Positions 41,963 through 51,973 are shown, counted from the first letter of the stretch. The stretch is DNA of 64,000 bases from Rhizobium sp. Pop5 (GCF_024721175.1 NZ_CP099399.1:3580001-3644000), one strand, 5' to 3'. Notes: a model not told the origin generated them from the sequence alone. Translations and numbers: made by a program.

Positions 41963-41980
41963 CGTGAACGTAAACGTTAT
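41959..41980 (+). promoter_or_regulatory. Candidate operator upstream of etfBA
   Basis: TTGACGTGAACGTAAACGT contains the inverted repeat AACGT-AA-ACGTT and two ACGT-centred repeats. It resembles sites of MerR-family regulators of branched-chain acid or fatty acid use (LiuR type, from memory TTTACGTTTACGTCAA with one mismatch in reverse). It lies 154 bases before the etfB ATG and is followed by TATATT. Confidence 0.45.
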
Positions 41981-42133
41981 ATATTGCCGGGGCAAATGGC
42001 CTGTCAGCGTCATGGAAGCGTTGTGTTTGGAGGAAAAACGCGTATCCATGTCGCCAATCGACAATCGGAGCGGCGCCTAAGCGCGCATTTTCCTAAAAAC
42101 GCTGAAGCCAGTTTCTCTCGAAGGAAGGACCCC

Positions 42134-42895
42134 ATGAAGATTCTCGTGCCCGTCAAGAGGGTTGTCGACTACAACGTGAAGATCCGGGTTCGTCCGGACG
42201 GCACGGGTGTGGAACTTGCCAATGTGAAGATGTCGATGAACCCGTTCGACGAGATCTCGGTGGAAGAGGCGCTGCGGCTGAAGGAAGCCGGCAAGGCCGA
42301 GGAGGTGGTGGTCGTCTCGATCGGCCCGGCCAAGGCCGAGGAGACGCTGCGGACGGCGCTGGCCATGGGTGCCGACCGGGCGATCCTCGTCGAGACCGAC
42401 GATGCTGTCGAGCCGCTCGCCGTCGCCAAGATCCTCAAGGGTGTGGCGGACGCCGAGCAGCCGGGCCTGATCATCGTCGGCAAGCAGGCGATCGATGACG
42501 ATTCGAACCAGACCGGCCAGATGCTCGCAGCCCTGTTGGGCACGGCCCAGGCCACCTTCGCCTCGAAGATCGAGATCGAAGCTGCTGTCCCTGGGGGCAA
42601 GGCGACGGTGACCCGCGAGGTCGATGGCGGCCTGCAGACGATCGAGATCAAGCTGCCGGCGGTGGTGACCACCGATCTCAGGCTCAATGAGCCGCGTTAT
42701 GCCTCGCTGCCAAACATCATGAAGGCGAAGAAGAAGCCGCTCGACAAGAAGAGCCCGGCTGATTTCGGCGTCGATACGACGCCGCGGCTGAAGGTGCTGA
42801 AGACCGAGGAGCCGAGTGGCCGCAAGGCCGGCGTCAAGGTCAAGTCGGTCGCCGAACTGGTCGACAAGCTGAAGAACGAAGCCGGCGTGCTCTAA
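42134..42895 (+). CDS. etfB: Electron transfer flavoprotein beta subunit
   Basis: The ATG at 42134 has AAGGAAGGAC upstream and yields 253 residues. It matches Etf[20 protein letters not shown] at the start, [18 protein letters not shown], and the AMP-binding area with [20 protein letters not shown]. With EtfA it carries electrons from acyl-CoA dehydrogenases to ETF-ubiquinone oxidoreductase. It is first in the etfB-etfA-hbdA run. Confidence 0.96.
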   Translation: MKILVPVKRVVDYNVKIRVRPDGTGVELANVKMSMNPFDEISVEEALRLKEAGKAEEVVVVSIGPAKAEETLRTALAMGADRAILVETDDAVEPLAVAKILKGVADAEQPGLIIVGKQAIDDDSNQTGQMLAALLGTAQATFASKIEIEAAVPGGKATVTREVDGGLQTIEIKLPAVVTTDLRLNEPRYASLPNIMKAKKKPLDKKSPADFGVDTTPRLKVLKTEEPSGRKAGVKVKSVAELVDKLKNEAGVL

Positions 42896-42919
42896 TCAGG
42901 CGGAACAGGAGTAAATATC

Positions 42920-43849
42920 ATGACCATTCTTCTTCTGGCCGACCATGACAATGCCAGCCTCTCCGACCAGACCGCCAAGGCGCTGACCGCCGCTTCTCAG
43001 ATCGGCGGCGATATTCATGTGCTGGTCGCCGGCAAGGCTGCCCAGGCTGCGGCCGATGCGGCGGCCAAGCTTTCCGGTGTGACCAAGGTGCTGCTTGCCG
43101 AAAGCGACGAGCTTGCCAACAATCTCGCCGAACCGCTTTCCGATCTGATCGTCTCGCTCGCCGGTTCCTATGACACGATCATCTCGGCTGCGACCTCGGT
43201 CGGCAAGAACGTGCTGCCGCGCGTTGCCGCCCTTCTCGACGTCGCCCAGCTCTCCGAGATCATCGAGGTGGTGTCATCCGACACCTTCAAGCGTCCGATC
43301 TATGCCGGCAATGCCATCCAGACGGTGCAGGCCAGCGATGCCAGGAAGGTGATCACCGTGCGCACCGCCTCCTTCGCCTCGGCGCCGGCAAACGGTTCGG
43401 CCGCCGTCGTGGCGATCCCGGCGATCTCGGATCCGGGCCTGTCGCGGTTCGTCTCCGATGCGCTGTCGGCCTCCGACCGTCCGGAACTGACCTCGGCGAA
43501 GGTCATCATCTCGGGCGGCCGCGCCCTCGGCTCTGCCGAGAAGTTCAGGGAAGTCATCCTGCCGGTCGCCGACAAGCTCGGTGCTGCCGTCGGCGCAAGC
43601 CGTGCCGCCGTCGATGCTGGTTATGCCCCGAACGACTGGCAGGTCGGCCAGACCGGCAAGGTGGTGGCGCCGCAGCTTTATATCGCCTGCGGCATTTCAG
43701 GCGCCATCCAGCATCTGGCCGGCATGAAGGACAGCAAGGTGATCGTCGCCATCAACAAGGACGAGGAGGCACCGATCTTCCAGGTCGCCGACTACGGCCT
43801 CGTCGCCGATCTCTTCGACGTCCTGCCCGAACTCGAAAAGGCGCTCTGA
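42920..43849 (+). CDS. etfA: Electron transfer flavoprotein alpha subunit
   Basis: The 309-residue protein has the N-terminal domain shared with EtfB and the C-terminal FAD domain with [42 protein letters not shown] and [20 protein letters not shown]. It lies 24 bases after etfB and is in the same transcript. A strong hairpin follows before hbdA. Confidence 0.97.
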   Translation: MTILLLADHDNASLSDQTAKALTAASQIGGDIHVLVAGKAAQAAADAAAKLSGVTKVLLAESDELANNLAEPLSDLIVSLAGSYDTIISAATSVGKNVLPRVAALLDVAQLSEIIEVVSSDTFKRPIYAGNAIQTVQASDARKVITVRTASFASAPANGSAAVVAIPAISDPGLSRFVSDALSASDRPELTSAKVIISGGRALGSAEKFREVILPVADKLGAAVGASRAAVDAGYAPNDWQVGQTGKVVAPQLYIACGISGAIQHLAGMKDSKVIVAINKDEEAPIFQVADYGLVADLFDVLPELEKAL

Positions 43850-43917
43850 GCGGGCCGATTGCCTTTCTTTCGCACTTGCGAATGACTGGAAATTTGTCTC
43901 TTATCGGGCTACTACTG

Positions 43918-43943
43918 CTGCCGGGCGATCCTTCGCCCGGCAG
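43918..43943 (+). terminator. Hairpin between etfA and hbdA
   Basis: A perfect 11-bp stem (CTGCCGGGCGA / TCGCCCGGCAG) with a TCCT loop is followed by TATTGCTAAAT. It lies 68 bases after etfA and 53 before hbdA, so it may end part of the etf transcript. Confidence 0.7.
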
Positions 43944-43996
43944 TATTGCTAAATAATGCGGCAGCGCGGGGGCGAATGCCGAGCGGGGGTTTGGAG

Positions 43997-44878
43997 ATGA
44001 GTGCGGTGTTGAAGAATATTGGGATTATCGGTGCCGGCCAGATGGGCTGCGGCATCGCGCATGTTTCGGCCGCCGCAGGTTACAGGGTTCACATCTACGA
44101 TCTGGCGCAGGACCGTATCGAATCCGGCCTTGCCACCATCAACGGCAACCTCGCCCGGCTGGTGACGAACGGCAAGATGACCGATGAGGAACGTAAATCG
44201 ACCTTGTCGCTCATATCAGGCTCCGCCGACGTCAACGATCTCGCTCCATCCGATCTCGTCATCGAGGCCGCGACTGAGGACGAAAGCGTCAAGCGCAAGA
44301 TTTATACGCAGGTCTGCCCGGTGCTGAAGCCGGAGGCACTGCTTGCCACCAACACCTCTTCCCTTTCCATCACCCGGCTGGCCGCCGCCACCGACCGCCC
44401 CGAACGCTTCATGGGCATACATTTCATGAACCCGGTGCCGGTGATGAAGCTGGTCGAACTGGTGCGCGGCATCGCCACCGACGAGAAGACCTTCTCCGCC
44501 GCCAAGGAATTCGTCGGCACGCTGGAAAAGACCGTCACCGTCGCCGAGGATTTCCCGGCCTTCATCGTCAACCGCATCCTGCTGCCGATGATCAACGAGG
44601 CGATCTATACGCTCTACGAAGGCGTCGGCACGGTCGATGCCATCGATACGGCGATGAAGCTCGGCGCCAACCATCCGATGGGGCCGCTCCAGCTTGCCGA
44701 TTTCATCGGTCTCGACACCTGCCTCTCGATCATGCAAGTGCTGCATGACGGCTTGGCAGATTCGAAATATCGCCCCTGCCCGCTGCTGGTGAAATATGTC
44801 GAAGCCGGCTGGCTCGGACGCAAATCCGGCCGCGGCTTCTATGATTATCGCGGCGAAGTGCCGGTCCCGACGCGGTAA
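43997..44878 (+). CDS. hbdA: 3-hydroxybutyryl-CoA dehydrogenase
   Basis: The 293-residue protein from the ATG at 43997 has the NAD motif GIIGAGQMGCGIAHV at its start. It has FMGIHFMNPVPVMKLVELVRG with the catalytic His, and AFIVNRILLPMINEAIY in the C-terminal domain, which ends KSGRGFYDYRG. It oxidises 3-hydroxyacyl-CoA to 3-oxoacyl-CoA, fitting work with EtfBA in acyl-CoA degradation. The hairpin upstream leaves it unclear whether all transcripts include it. Confidence 0.93.
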   Translation: MSAVLKNIGIIGAGQMGCGIAHVSAAAGYRVHIYDLAQDRIESGLATINGNLARLVTNGKMTDEERKSTLSLISGSADVNDLAPSDLVIEAATEDESVKRKIYTQVCPVLKPEALLATNTSSLSITRLAAATDRPERFMGIHFMNPVPVMKLVELVRGIATDEKTFSAAKEFVGTLEKTVTVAEDFPAFIVNRILLPMINEAIYTLYEGVGTVDAIDTAMKLGANHPMGPLQLADFIGLDTCLSIMQVLHDGLADSKYRPCPLLVKYVEAGWLGRKSGRGFYDYRGEVPVPTR

Positions 44879-44955
44879 GTAGGCCATCCCTAGAAAGGGC
44901 GAGTGGAACAAACGCTCGCGAAATGCTTTCCTTGCCGTGAAGGGGAGGAAATGCC

Positions 44956-45048
44956 ATGTCGACCGAAACGCCCATGTTCCTGCTGCAATGCTGCGTCCTT
45001 ATCGGAATTGCGGGAGTGTTCCTCATCAGAGGGGACGGAGACTCCTAA
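44956..45048 (+). CDS. Putative 30-residue hydrophobic membrane peptide
   Basis: An ATG at 44956 preceded by AGGGGAGGAA opens a 30-codon frame ending in TAA: it begins MSTETPMFLLQCCVLIG, has one hydrophobic run of about 17 residues with two adjacent cysteines, and ends IRGDGDS. An overlapping ATG at 44951 in another frame would read into the tlpA region and looks non-coding. Ribosome site, membrane-like core and charged tail support a real small gene; conservation is untested. Confidence 0.4.
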   Translation: MSTETPMFLLQCCVLIGIAGVFLIRGDGDS

Positions 45049-45057
45049 TCGACCTTC

Positions 45058-45720
45058 TTACGACCCGATCGCACCCTTGATCAGCGCCTTGGCATCCTCG
45101 CTGTCCCAGGCGGCGGGACCGTTCATGGCGGAGATCAAGCATCCCTTGTCGTCAAGCAGCAGCGTGACCGGAAGACCGAACGCCAAGCCTTCCTTCTTCA
45201 GGCTGTTGAAGACACCGATCGTATTGTCGCGGTAAAGCTGCAGCGCATCGACGCCGATTTCGCTGAGGAAGGCCTTCGGCTTCTCATCGTCGCCGGTATC
45301 GATATTGACCGGCACGACCTGGAACCTGTCGCTTCCCATATTCTTTTCCAGCGCGTTCAGGGCCGGCATCTCCTCGCGGCAGGGCACGCACCAGGTGGCC
45401 CAGAGATTGAGAAGCACGGTCTTGCCGGCAAAATGGTCGAGCGACAACGGCTTGCCGTCCGGGCCATTGAAGGAGACCGCAGTCAGCTTGCGTGGCTCGG
45501 TGGCGGCAACCATGGCGGCAACCTGCCCTTTCATCAGCGGCGTCAGATTGGCGGCTCGCTCCTTCGTCAGCGGGCATTCGGCCGAGGCGCTATCGCTGAT
45601 ACCATTGCCAATCCCCGTCTCCTTCACGTATACCGCTGCCGCACCGGCAACGACGCCTGCAACGGCGGCGATTGCGATCAGTTTTACGGACGGCAGGCCG
45701 AAGGGTTTTTTCGTCGTCAT
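45058..45720 (-). CDS. tlpA: Thiol:disulfide interchange protein TlpA
   Basis: From the ATG at 45720 the 220-residue protein has an N-terminal membrane anchor (about 14-31) and a periplasmic thioredoxin domain with W-C111-V-P-C114 in [17 protein letters not shown]. TlpA proteins keep copper-site cysteines reduced during cytochrome oxidase assembly. The insert with [22 protein letters not shown] between anchor and domain matches rhizobial TlpA. It is divergent from argH. Confidence 0.92.
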   Translation of the reverse strand: MTTKKPFGLPSVKLIAIAAVAGVVAGAAAVYVKETGIGNGISDSASAECPLTKERAANLTPLMKGQVAAMVAATEPRKLTAVSFNGPDGKPLSLDHFAGKTVLLNLWATWCVPCREEMPALNALEKNMGSDRFQVVPVNIDTGDDEKPKAFLSEIGVDALQLYRDNTIGVFNSLKKEGLAFGLPVTLLLDDKGCLISAMNGPAAWDSEDAKALIKGAIGS

Positions 45721-45746
45721 TTCATTCTCCAGGACGGGCATTTTCC

Positions 45747-47150
45747 ATGGCCGAGAACAATACGGACACCAAATCCTCCAACCAGATGTGGGGTGGGCGC
45801 TTCGCCTCCGGCCCGGACGCGATCATGGAGGAGATAAATGCCTCGATCGGTTTCGACAAGAAGCTATTCGCCCAGGATATCCGAGGTTCGGTCGCCCACG
45901 CGACGATGCTCGCCCATCAGGGGATCATTTCGGCCGAAGATAAGGACAAGATCGTTCACGGGCTAAACACGATCCTGTCAGAAATCGAAAGCGGCAACTT
46001 CGAATTTTCGCGGCAGCTCGAAGACATCCACATGAATGTCGAAGCACGCCTGGCGACGCTGATCGGTCCCGCCGCCGGCCGGCTGCATACCGCCCGCTCG
46101 CGCAACGACCAGGTGGCGCTCGACTTCCGGCTCTGGGTGAAGGAAGAGCTGCAGAAGACCGAACGGATGCTGACCGACCTGATCGCCGCCTTCCTCGACC
46201 GCGCCGAGGAACATGCCGAAAGTGTCATGCCGGGCTTTACTCATCTGCAGACCGCCCAGCCCGTCACCTTCGGCCATCATTGCATGGCCTATGTCGAGAT
46301 GTTCGGCCGCGACCGTTCGCGCGTGCGCCACGCCATCGAGCATCTGGACGAAAGCCCGATCGGTGCCGCCGCCCTTGCCGGCACCGGCTATCCCATCGAC
46401 CGCCATATGACCGCCAAGGCACTTGGCTTCCGCGAGCCGACCCGCAATTCGATCGATACGGTCTCCGACCGCGATTTCGCCATCGAGTTTCTGTCGATCG
46501 CGGCGATCGCGGGCATGCACCTGTCGCGTCTTGCCGAGGAGATCGTCATCTGGTCGACCCCACAATTCGGTTTCGTGCGCCTCTCCGACGCGTTTTCGAC
46601 CGGTTCGTCGATCATGCCGCAGAAGAAGAACCCTGACGCGGCCGAACTGGTGCGCGCCAAGACCGGCCGCATCAACGGCTCGCTGGTGGCGCTGCTGACG
46701 ATCATGAAGGGCTTGCCGCTCGCCTATTCCAAGGACATGCAGGAAGACAAGGAACAGGTCTTCGACGCCGCCGAGAGCCTGGAACTGGCGATCGCCGCCA
46801 TGACCGGCATGGTGCGCGACATGACCGTCAACACCGCGCGGATGAAGGCGGCCGCCGGCTCCGGCTATTCGACGGCGACCGATCTTGCCGACTGGCTGGT
46901 GCGCGAAGCGGGCCTGCCTTTCCGTGATGCCCATCACGTCACCGGCCGCGCCGTCGCGCTTGCCGAAAGCAAGGGCTGCGATCTCTCGGAGTTGTCGCTA
47001 TCCGACCTGCAGGCGATTCATGCCGATATCACCGACAAGGTCTACGACGTGCTGACCGTGGAGGCCTCGGTCGCCAGCCGCAAGAGCTTCGGCGGCACGG
47101 CGCCCTCCGAAGTACGCAAGCAGATCGCCTTCTGGCGCGCCCGCAATTGA
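45747..47150 (+). CDS. argH: Argininosuccinate lyase
   Basis: The 467-residue protein matches ArgH, with [11 protein letters not shown] at the start, the catalytic histidine region [11 protein letters not shown] and [10 protein letters not shown], and the fumarase-superfamily signature [12 protein letters not shown]. It cleaves argininosuccinate to arginine and fumarate. The ATG at 45747 is 26 bases from the divergent tlpA ATG, so both promoters must overlap in that gap or reach into the genes. It leads argH-lptM-lysA-TIGR02302. Confidence 0.97.
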   Translation: MAENNTDTKSSNQMWGGRFASGPDAIMEEINASIGFDKKLFAQDIRGSVAHATMLAHQGIISAEDKDKIVHGLNTILSEIESGNFEFSRQLEDIHMNVEARLATLIGPAAGRLHTARSRNDQVALDFRLWVKEELQKTERMLTDLIAAFLDRAEEHAESVMPGFTHLQTAQPVTFGHHCMAYVEMFGRDRSRVRHAIEHLDESPIGAAALAGTGYPIDRHMTAKALGFREPTRNSIDTVSDRDFAIEFLSIAAIAGMHLSRLAEEIVIWSTPQFGFVRLSDAFSTGSSIMPQKKNPDAAELVRAKTGRINGSLVALLTIMKGLPLAYSKDMQEDKEQVFDAAESLELAIAAMTGMVRDMTVNTARMKAAAGSGYSTATDLADWLVREAGLPFRDAHHVTGRAVALAESKGCDLSELSLSDLQAIHADITDKVYDVLTVEASVASRKSFGGTAPSEVRKQIAFWRARN

Positions 47151-47158
47151 GAGATATC

Positions 47159-47178
47159 GGGCGGGTGAAAACCCGCCC
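47159..47178 (+). other. Hairpin after argH
   Basis: GGGCGGGT pairs with ACCCGCCC around GAAA, eight bases after the argH stop. No T-run follows, so it is more likely an mRNA-stabilising or partial termination element inside the operon than a full terminator. Confidence 0.45.
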
Positions 47179-47282
47179 CACCCTTGCCGCCGGCGCGGGA
47201 AAACCGCCCAACAATCAGGGTGCACAACGCTGATAAACTTCGCTATGAAGATCCCAGTCATATGCCGCACAAGAGGATACCC

Positions 47283-47477
47283 ATGCAGAAGAGCTTGCCG
47301 CACCTCATCCGCCTGACGGCGGTGCTCGCCGTCATCGGCCTTGCCGTTGCCGGATGCGGACGCAAGGGCGACCTCGATCCACCGAGTGCTAAGGCAACGA
47401 AGGAAGGCGACGTTTCCAAACCGACGAAACAGCCGGGCACCGTCGACAAACCTTTCCTTCTCGATCCCCTTCTGTAA
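47283..47477 (+). CDS. lptM: Small LptM-like lipoprotein
   Basis: The ATG at 47283 gives 64 residues with a lipoprotein signal: basic start, hydrophobic AVLAVIGLAVAG and lipobox AVAGC, with the lipid-bearing Cys at about 23. After the cysteine comes GRKGDLDPPS, the short motif GRKGxLxxP typical of LptM (YifL), which binds the LptD complex in LPS export. The rest is Pro/Lys-rich and probably disordered. It lies between argH and lysA, a position conserved far beyond rhizobia. Confidence 0.82.
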   Translation: MQKSLPHLIRLTAVLAVIGLAVAGCGRKGDLDPPSAKATKEGDVSKPTKQPGTVDKPFLLDPLL

Positions 47478-47489
47478 GGCGCGAACCCC

Positions 47490-48758
47490 GTGAACCACTT
47501 CGAATACCGCGATGGCATCCTCCACGCCGAGAACGTTCCCGTTCCCGAGATCGCTAAGGCGGTCGGCACGCCCTTCTACGTCTACTCCACCGCGACGCTG
47601 GAGCGCCATTACCGCGTCTTCTCCGAAGCCTTCGCCGATGTCGACTCCATGGTCTGCTATGCCATGAAGGCGAATTCGAACCAGGCAGTATTAAAGACGC
47701 TGGGCCGCCTCGGCGCCGGCATCGACGTCGTGTCGGAAGGCGAGCTGCGCCGCGCGCTTGCCGCCGGTATTCCGGCTGAGCGCATCATGTTTTCGGGCGT
47801 CGGCAAGACGCCGCAGGAAATGGATTTCGCCCTCGAGGCCGGCATCTACTGCTTCAACGTCGAATCCGAGCCGGAACTCGAAATCCTCAACCAGCGCGCT
47901 GTCAACGCTGGCAAGAAGGCCCCGGTCTCCTTCCGCATCAATCCTGACGTCGATGCGAGGACACATGCGAAGATCTCGACCGGCAAGAAGGAAAACAAGT
48001 TCGGCATCTCCTGGGAGCGCGCCCGCGCCATCTATGCCCATGCCGCCAAGCTGCCGGGCATCGAGGTCACCGGCATCGACATGCATATCGGCAGCCAGAT
48101 CACCGAGCTGCAGCCCTTCGACGACGCCTTCAAGCTGCTGCGCGATCTCGTCGCGACGTTGCGCGCCGACGGCCACACCATCCACCACGTCGATATCGGC
48201 GGCGGCCTCGGCGTCCCCTATAAGGACGACAACAATCCGCCACCGCTGCCCGACGCCTATGCGGCAATCGTCAAGAACCAGCTGCGTGGCCTGAACTGCC
48301 GGATCATCACCGAGCCCGGTCGGCTGATCGTCGGCAATGCCGGCATCCTGGTGACCGAAGTCCTCTATGTGAAGGACGGCGGCGAAAAGACCTTCGTCAT
48401 CGTCGACGGCGCGATGAACGATCTCATCCGCCCGACGCTTTACGAGGCCTACCACGAGATCCGCCCGGTGACGATTTCGGCGGCGAACGCCCCGCGCATC
48501 CGCGCCGACGTGGTCGGCCCTGTCTGCGAGACCGGCGATTATCTGGCGCTCGACCGAGAAATGGCGATGCCGAAGCCCGGCGACCTTATGGCCGTCAGCA
48601 CCGCCGGCGCCTATGGTGCGGTTCAGGCAGGCACCTACAACAGCCGCCTGCTGGTGCCCGAGGTACTGGTCAAGGGCGGTGATTTCCATGTGATTCGCCC
48701 GCGCCGAACCTATGCCGAGCTGATCAGCCTCGATTCGGTTCCGGCCTGGCTCGACTGA
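47490..48758 (+). CDS. lysA: Diaminopimelate decarboxylase
   Basis: The 422-residue protein has the PLP lysine K60 in CYAMKANSNQAV and the family blocks GIDVVSEGELRRAL, HIGSQI, GGGLGVPY and EPGRLIVGNAG. It converts meso-diaminopimelate to lysine. It begins 12 bases after the lipoprotein gene with a GTG at 47490. It is the lysine end of the pathway that lysC at 10.5 kb begins. Confidence 0.97.
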   Translation: MNHFEYRDGILHAENVPVPEIAKAVGTPFYVYSTATLERHYRVFSEAFADVDSMVCYAMKANSNQAVLKTLGRLGAGIDVVSEGELRRALAAGIPAERIMFSGVGKTPQEMDFALEAGIYCFNVESEPELEILNQRAVNAGKKAPVSFRINPDVDARTHAKISTGKKENKFGISWERARAIYAHAAKLPGIEVTGIDMHIGSQITELQPFDDAFKLLRDLVATLRADGHTIHHVDIGGGLGVPYKDDNNPPPLPDAYAAIVKNQLRGLNCRIITEPGRLIVGNAGILVTEVLYVKDGGEKTFVIVDGAMNDLIRPTLYEAYHEIRPVTISAANAPRIRADVVGPVCETGDYLALDREMAMPKPGDLMAVSTAGAYGAVQAGTYNSRLLVPEVLVKGGDFHVIRPRRTYAELISLDSVPAWLD

Positions 48759-48923
48759 TAAGATCATCACTTTTTGGCGAATAAACGTGAAAAGCCGGTA
48801 TTGCCGGCCGCTCGCCCTCGCCTTCGCCACAAACAGTGTTATCCTTTCGTTCATGAGCGTATTGCCCCGCAATCGCCGGAAGCGCCCTCTGTACCAGAAC
48901 GCCAGATCGCGGAGACCGGACCG

Positions 48924-51575
48924 ATGACAAGCCCCTCAAGGCAGAAGAAAGGTGCATTTGCGCTCCGCCCTTCGCTCGCCCGACTAGTGACGGCGAAACG
49001 TATGCTGGCGCGCATCGTGCTCTTCTTCGAGCAGTTGCTGCCGCCTCTGATGCCGGTCCTGTCGGTAATCGCCTTCTATCTCTGCGCTTCCTGGTTCGGA
49101 CTCTTCCGTAGCGTGCCCGACTGGCTGCGCATCCTGCTGCTGATCGCGTTCGCCGCCGCTTTCCTTGCCTCGCTCCTCCCCTTCCGCAAGCTGCGCTGGC
49201 CTGATGTCGCCGACGCCGACCGGATGCTGGAAGAGCGCAACGGCCTGCCGCACCAGCCGATCACCGTCCAGGAAGACGAGCCGGCCTTCGATTCGCGCTT
49301 CGCGTATGCACTCTGGCGCGAACACCAGGCGCGCATGGCCGAAAAGATCGCCGCCCTCGATGCCGGCACGCCGAAGCCCGATATCGCCGCACATGACCGT
49401 TTCGCCCTTCGCGCCATCCCGGCGCTGCTGCTCGTCACCGCCTTCGGCTATTCGCTGTCGATCAACGGTGGCTCGGTCAGTGACGCATTTCAGGCCGCAA
49501 CCGAGCAGGTGACGGTCGATCCGGCGGTGCGCATCGACGCCTGGGTGACGCCGCCTTCCTATACCGGCCGCGCGCCGGTCTATCTCACAGCTGACGGCAG
49601 CGAGCGAGCGCCGATCGGCATTCCGCAGTTTTCGGGTCTGACCGTGCGCGTCAGCGGTGGAACGACGGCCGAGAAGGTCGTGTTCCGCAAAGCGAACGGC
49701 GAAGCTCAGGATATTGCTGTGCAGACCGACACAAAGCCGCAGCAGCCGGCGGCACCCGCCGGAGGGCAGCCGGACGGCGCCCCCGCTGGCCAGGCTCTTT
49801 TCGCTCAGACGCACGTCATGAAGCTTGAGGAAAACGGTGCGCTGGAGGTCAACGGCCGCCGCTGGAGTTTCAACGTTCTCCCCGACAAGGCGCCGGAGAT
49901 CGCCTTCGATGGCATGCCGAAGCCGAGCGTCAACGGTGCGCTCGAAATCGGCTTCACCGTCAAGGACGATTACGGGGTGCAGGAAGCCCACGCCGAGATC
50001 GTTCCTCTGGAAAACGATCCGAGCGCAACGCCGCTCTATCCGTTGCCGGAATATCGGTTGGAGATTCCCCGCCGCAACGCTCGCGACGCCAAGGGCGTGA
50101 CCAGCCGGAACCTGACCGAACATCCGCTTTCCGGCAAGCGCGTGCGCATCACCCTCGTCGCCAAGGACGGGGCCGGCCAGACCGGCCGCAGCCCGCCTTA
50201 TGAGATGACGCTGCCGTCGCGGCCCTTCAACGAGCCGCTGGCTGCCGCAGTCGCCGAGGAGCGGCAGGTTTTCGCGCTCGATACGCGCAGGATGCCGCAG
50301 GCGATCGCGTTGAACGAGGCACTGACCATTCGTCCGGAGGAGACGATCCCCAAGCTCACCAACTACCTGCTTCTGCAATCCGCGCTGGCGCGGATGAAGC
50401 TCGCTAATGGTGAGGATGCGCTGAAGGATACGGCCCAGTATCTCTGGGAGATCGCGCTCGGCATGGAGGACGGCGATCTTTCGCTTGCCGAGCGCAAGCT
50501 GCGCGAAGCCCAGCAGAAGCTTGCCGATGCGTTGAACCGCAATGCACCGGACGAGGAGATCAAGAAGCTGATGGACGAGCTGCGCAAGGCGATGCAGGAT
50601 TACCTGAGCGAGCTTGCCCAGCGAATGCAGAACGCGCCGATGCAGCCGAACCAGAATGCGCAGAACTTCCTGCGCCAGCAGGATCTGGAACGGATGATGG
50701 ACCAGATCGAAAATCTTGCCCGTTCCGGCAATCGCGACGCCGCCCAGCAGATGTTGTCGGAATTGCAGCGCATGATGAACAATCTGCAGGCGGGCCGCCC
50801 GCAGCGGGGCCAGCAAGGCCAGGAAAACAGCGAGGCCCGCAAGCAGATCGACAAGCTCGGCGAGATCCTGCGTGACCAGCAGAAGCTGATGGAGCAGACC
50901 TTCCGCCTCGATCAGCAGCTCAAGGACCGCATGCAGCGCGGCGAACCTGATATGGGCGAGAACGACCCGCTGCTCGACGAGATGAACCCCGGAGAGAACG
51001 GCGAGCCGCAGAACCAGCGGCAAGGCCAGCAGGGTCAGGGCCAGCAACCCTCCGACCAGATGACTTCAGAGCAGCTTAGGGAAGCCTTGAAACAGTTGCG
51101 CGCCCAGCAGGACGCGCTCGGCAAGCAGCTCGGCGAATTGCAGAAAAAGCTGGGTGAGATGGGCATGAAACCCGGCCCGGGCTTCGGCCAGGCCCAACGC
51201 GAAATGGAAGGCGCCGGCCGTGAACTCGGCCAGGGCCGCGGCGACACGGCCGTCGAGAATCAGGGCCGCGCGCTGGAAGCGCTGCGCCAGGGTGCCCGCG
51301 ACATGATGAATCAGATGATGCAGGCACAGCAGGGCCAGCAGGGGCAAGGCCCAAATGGCCAGGTGGGCCAGGGCGAGCAGAATGGCCGCGATCCGCTCGG
51401 ACGGCTGCGGCGTACCGAGGGACCGGATCTCGGCGACAACAAGGTGAAGGTGCCTGACGAAATCGACGTCCAGCGTGCACGAGAAATCCTCGACGCGATC
51501 CGCGAGAAGCTCAGCAACAATCCCCCGCAGGAGATGGAACGGCGGTATCTCGAACGGCTTCTGGACATCCAGTAA
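48924..51575 (+). CDS. TIGR02302 family membrane protein, Gln-rich C-terminus
   Basis: From the ATG at 48924 the protein has 883 residues. Three hydrophobic segments occur near the N-terminus (about 30-95 and 160-180). The middle is a beta-rich periplasmic region with FTVKDDYGVQEAHAEIV, followed by a coiled-coil part (about 470-640). The C-terminal third is Gln/Gly/Met-rich with repeats of the QGQQGQ and RQGQQGQGQ type and ends in the conserved VQRAREILDAIREKLSNNP. TIGR02302 is found in alphaproteobacteria next to lysA, but its function is not known. An envelope role is inferred. Confidence 0.88.
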   Translation: MTSPSRQKKGAFALRPSLARLVTAKRMLARIVLFFEQLLPPLMPVLSVIAFYLCASWFGLFRSVPDWLRILLLIAFAAAFLASLLPFRKLRWPDVADADRMLEERNGLPHQPITVQEDEPAFDSRFAYALWREHQARMAEKIAALDAGTPKPDIAAHDRFALRAIPALLLVTAFGYSLSINGGSVSDAFQAATEQVTVDPAVRIDAWVTPPSYTGRAPVYLTADGSERAPIGIPQFSGLTVRVSGGTTAEKVVFRKANGEAQDIAVQTDTKPQQPAAPAGGQPDGAPAGQALFAQTHVMKLEENGALEVNGRRWSFNVLPDKAPEIAFDGMPKPSVNGALEIGFTVKDDYGVQEAHAEIVPLENDPSATPLYPLPEYRLEIPRRNARDAKGVTSRNLTEHPLSGKRVRITLVAKDGAGQTGRSPPYEMTLPSRPFNEPLAAAVAEERQVFALDTRRMPQAIALNEALTIRPEETIPKLTNYLLLQSALARMKLANGEDALKDTAQYLWEIALGMEDGDLSLAERKLREAQQKLADALNRNAPDEEIKKLMDELRKAMQDYLSELAQRMQNAPMQPNQNAQNFLRQQDLERMMDQIENLARSGNRDAAQQMLSELQRMMNNLQAGRPQRGQQGQENSEARKQIDKLGEILRDQQKLMEQTFRLDQQLKDRMQRGEPDMGENDPLLDEMNPGENGEPQNQRQGQQGQGQQPSDQMTSEQLREALKQLRAQQDALGKQLGELQKKLGEMGMKPGPGFGQAQREMEGAGRELGQGRGDTAVENQGRALEALRQGARDMMNQMMQAQQGQQGQGPNGQVGQGEQNGRDPLGRLRRTEGPDLGDNKVKVPDEIDVQRAREILDAIREKLSNNPPQEMERRYLERLLDIQ

Positions 51576-51613
51576 GCCTCACACCGCCGTGCAGTGATCG
51601 AGAGGCGCTCGCT

Positions 51614-51973
51614 CTAGGCGACGAGCGCCCGGGCGACGGCTTTGCGGATATCGGGAAGCGCGAATGGCTTGGCGACGACGTCGATGATCTTTTCGGCAAG
51701 GTCGTCGGCCCGCTCGCGCTGCTCGGCATAGCCGGTCATCAGCAGGATCTTCAGGCCTGGAAAGGCGTCTTTTGCCTGATGGGCAAGCTCGATACCATCC
51801 ATCACGGGCATGCGGATATCCGAAAGCAGGAGATCGTAGACCCCGTCCTTTAGCTTCTCCAGCCCTTCGGCGCCGTCGGCTGCCTCATCGGTCTCATGAC
51901 CGTCGAGCCGCAGGGCCCGGGCTACGAAAGACCGCAGGGAGTCCTCGTCTTCCGTAATCAGAATTCTTGCCAT
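51614..51973 (-). CDS. cpdR: CpdR-type single-domain response regulator
   Basis: The 119-residue protein is a receiver domain only: acidic E8/D9-type pocket in ILITEDEDSLRSF, phosphoacceptor D52 in LLLSDIRMP, T80 in LMTGYA and K102 in VVAKPF. The LRLDGHET helix and near-C-terminal RALVA match the CpdR group, which, when unphosphorylated, brings ClpXP to the pole to degrade CtrA and PdhS-type targets. Its own promoter region has a TTAACCAT box 87 bases upstream. It is transcribed on its own, toward the TIGR02302 gene. Confidence 0.88.
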   Translation of the reverse strand: MARILITEDEDSLRSFVARALRLDGHETDEAADGAEGLEKLKDGVYDLLLSDIRMPVMDGIELAHQAKDAFPGLKILLMTGYAEQRERADDLAEKIIDVVAKPFALPDIRKAVARALVA

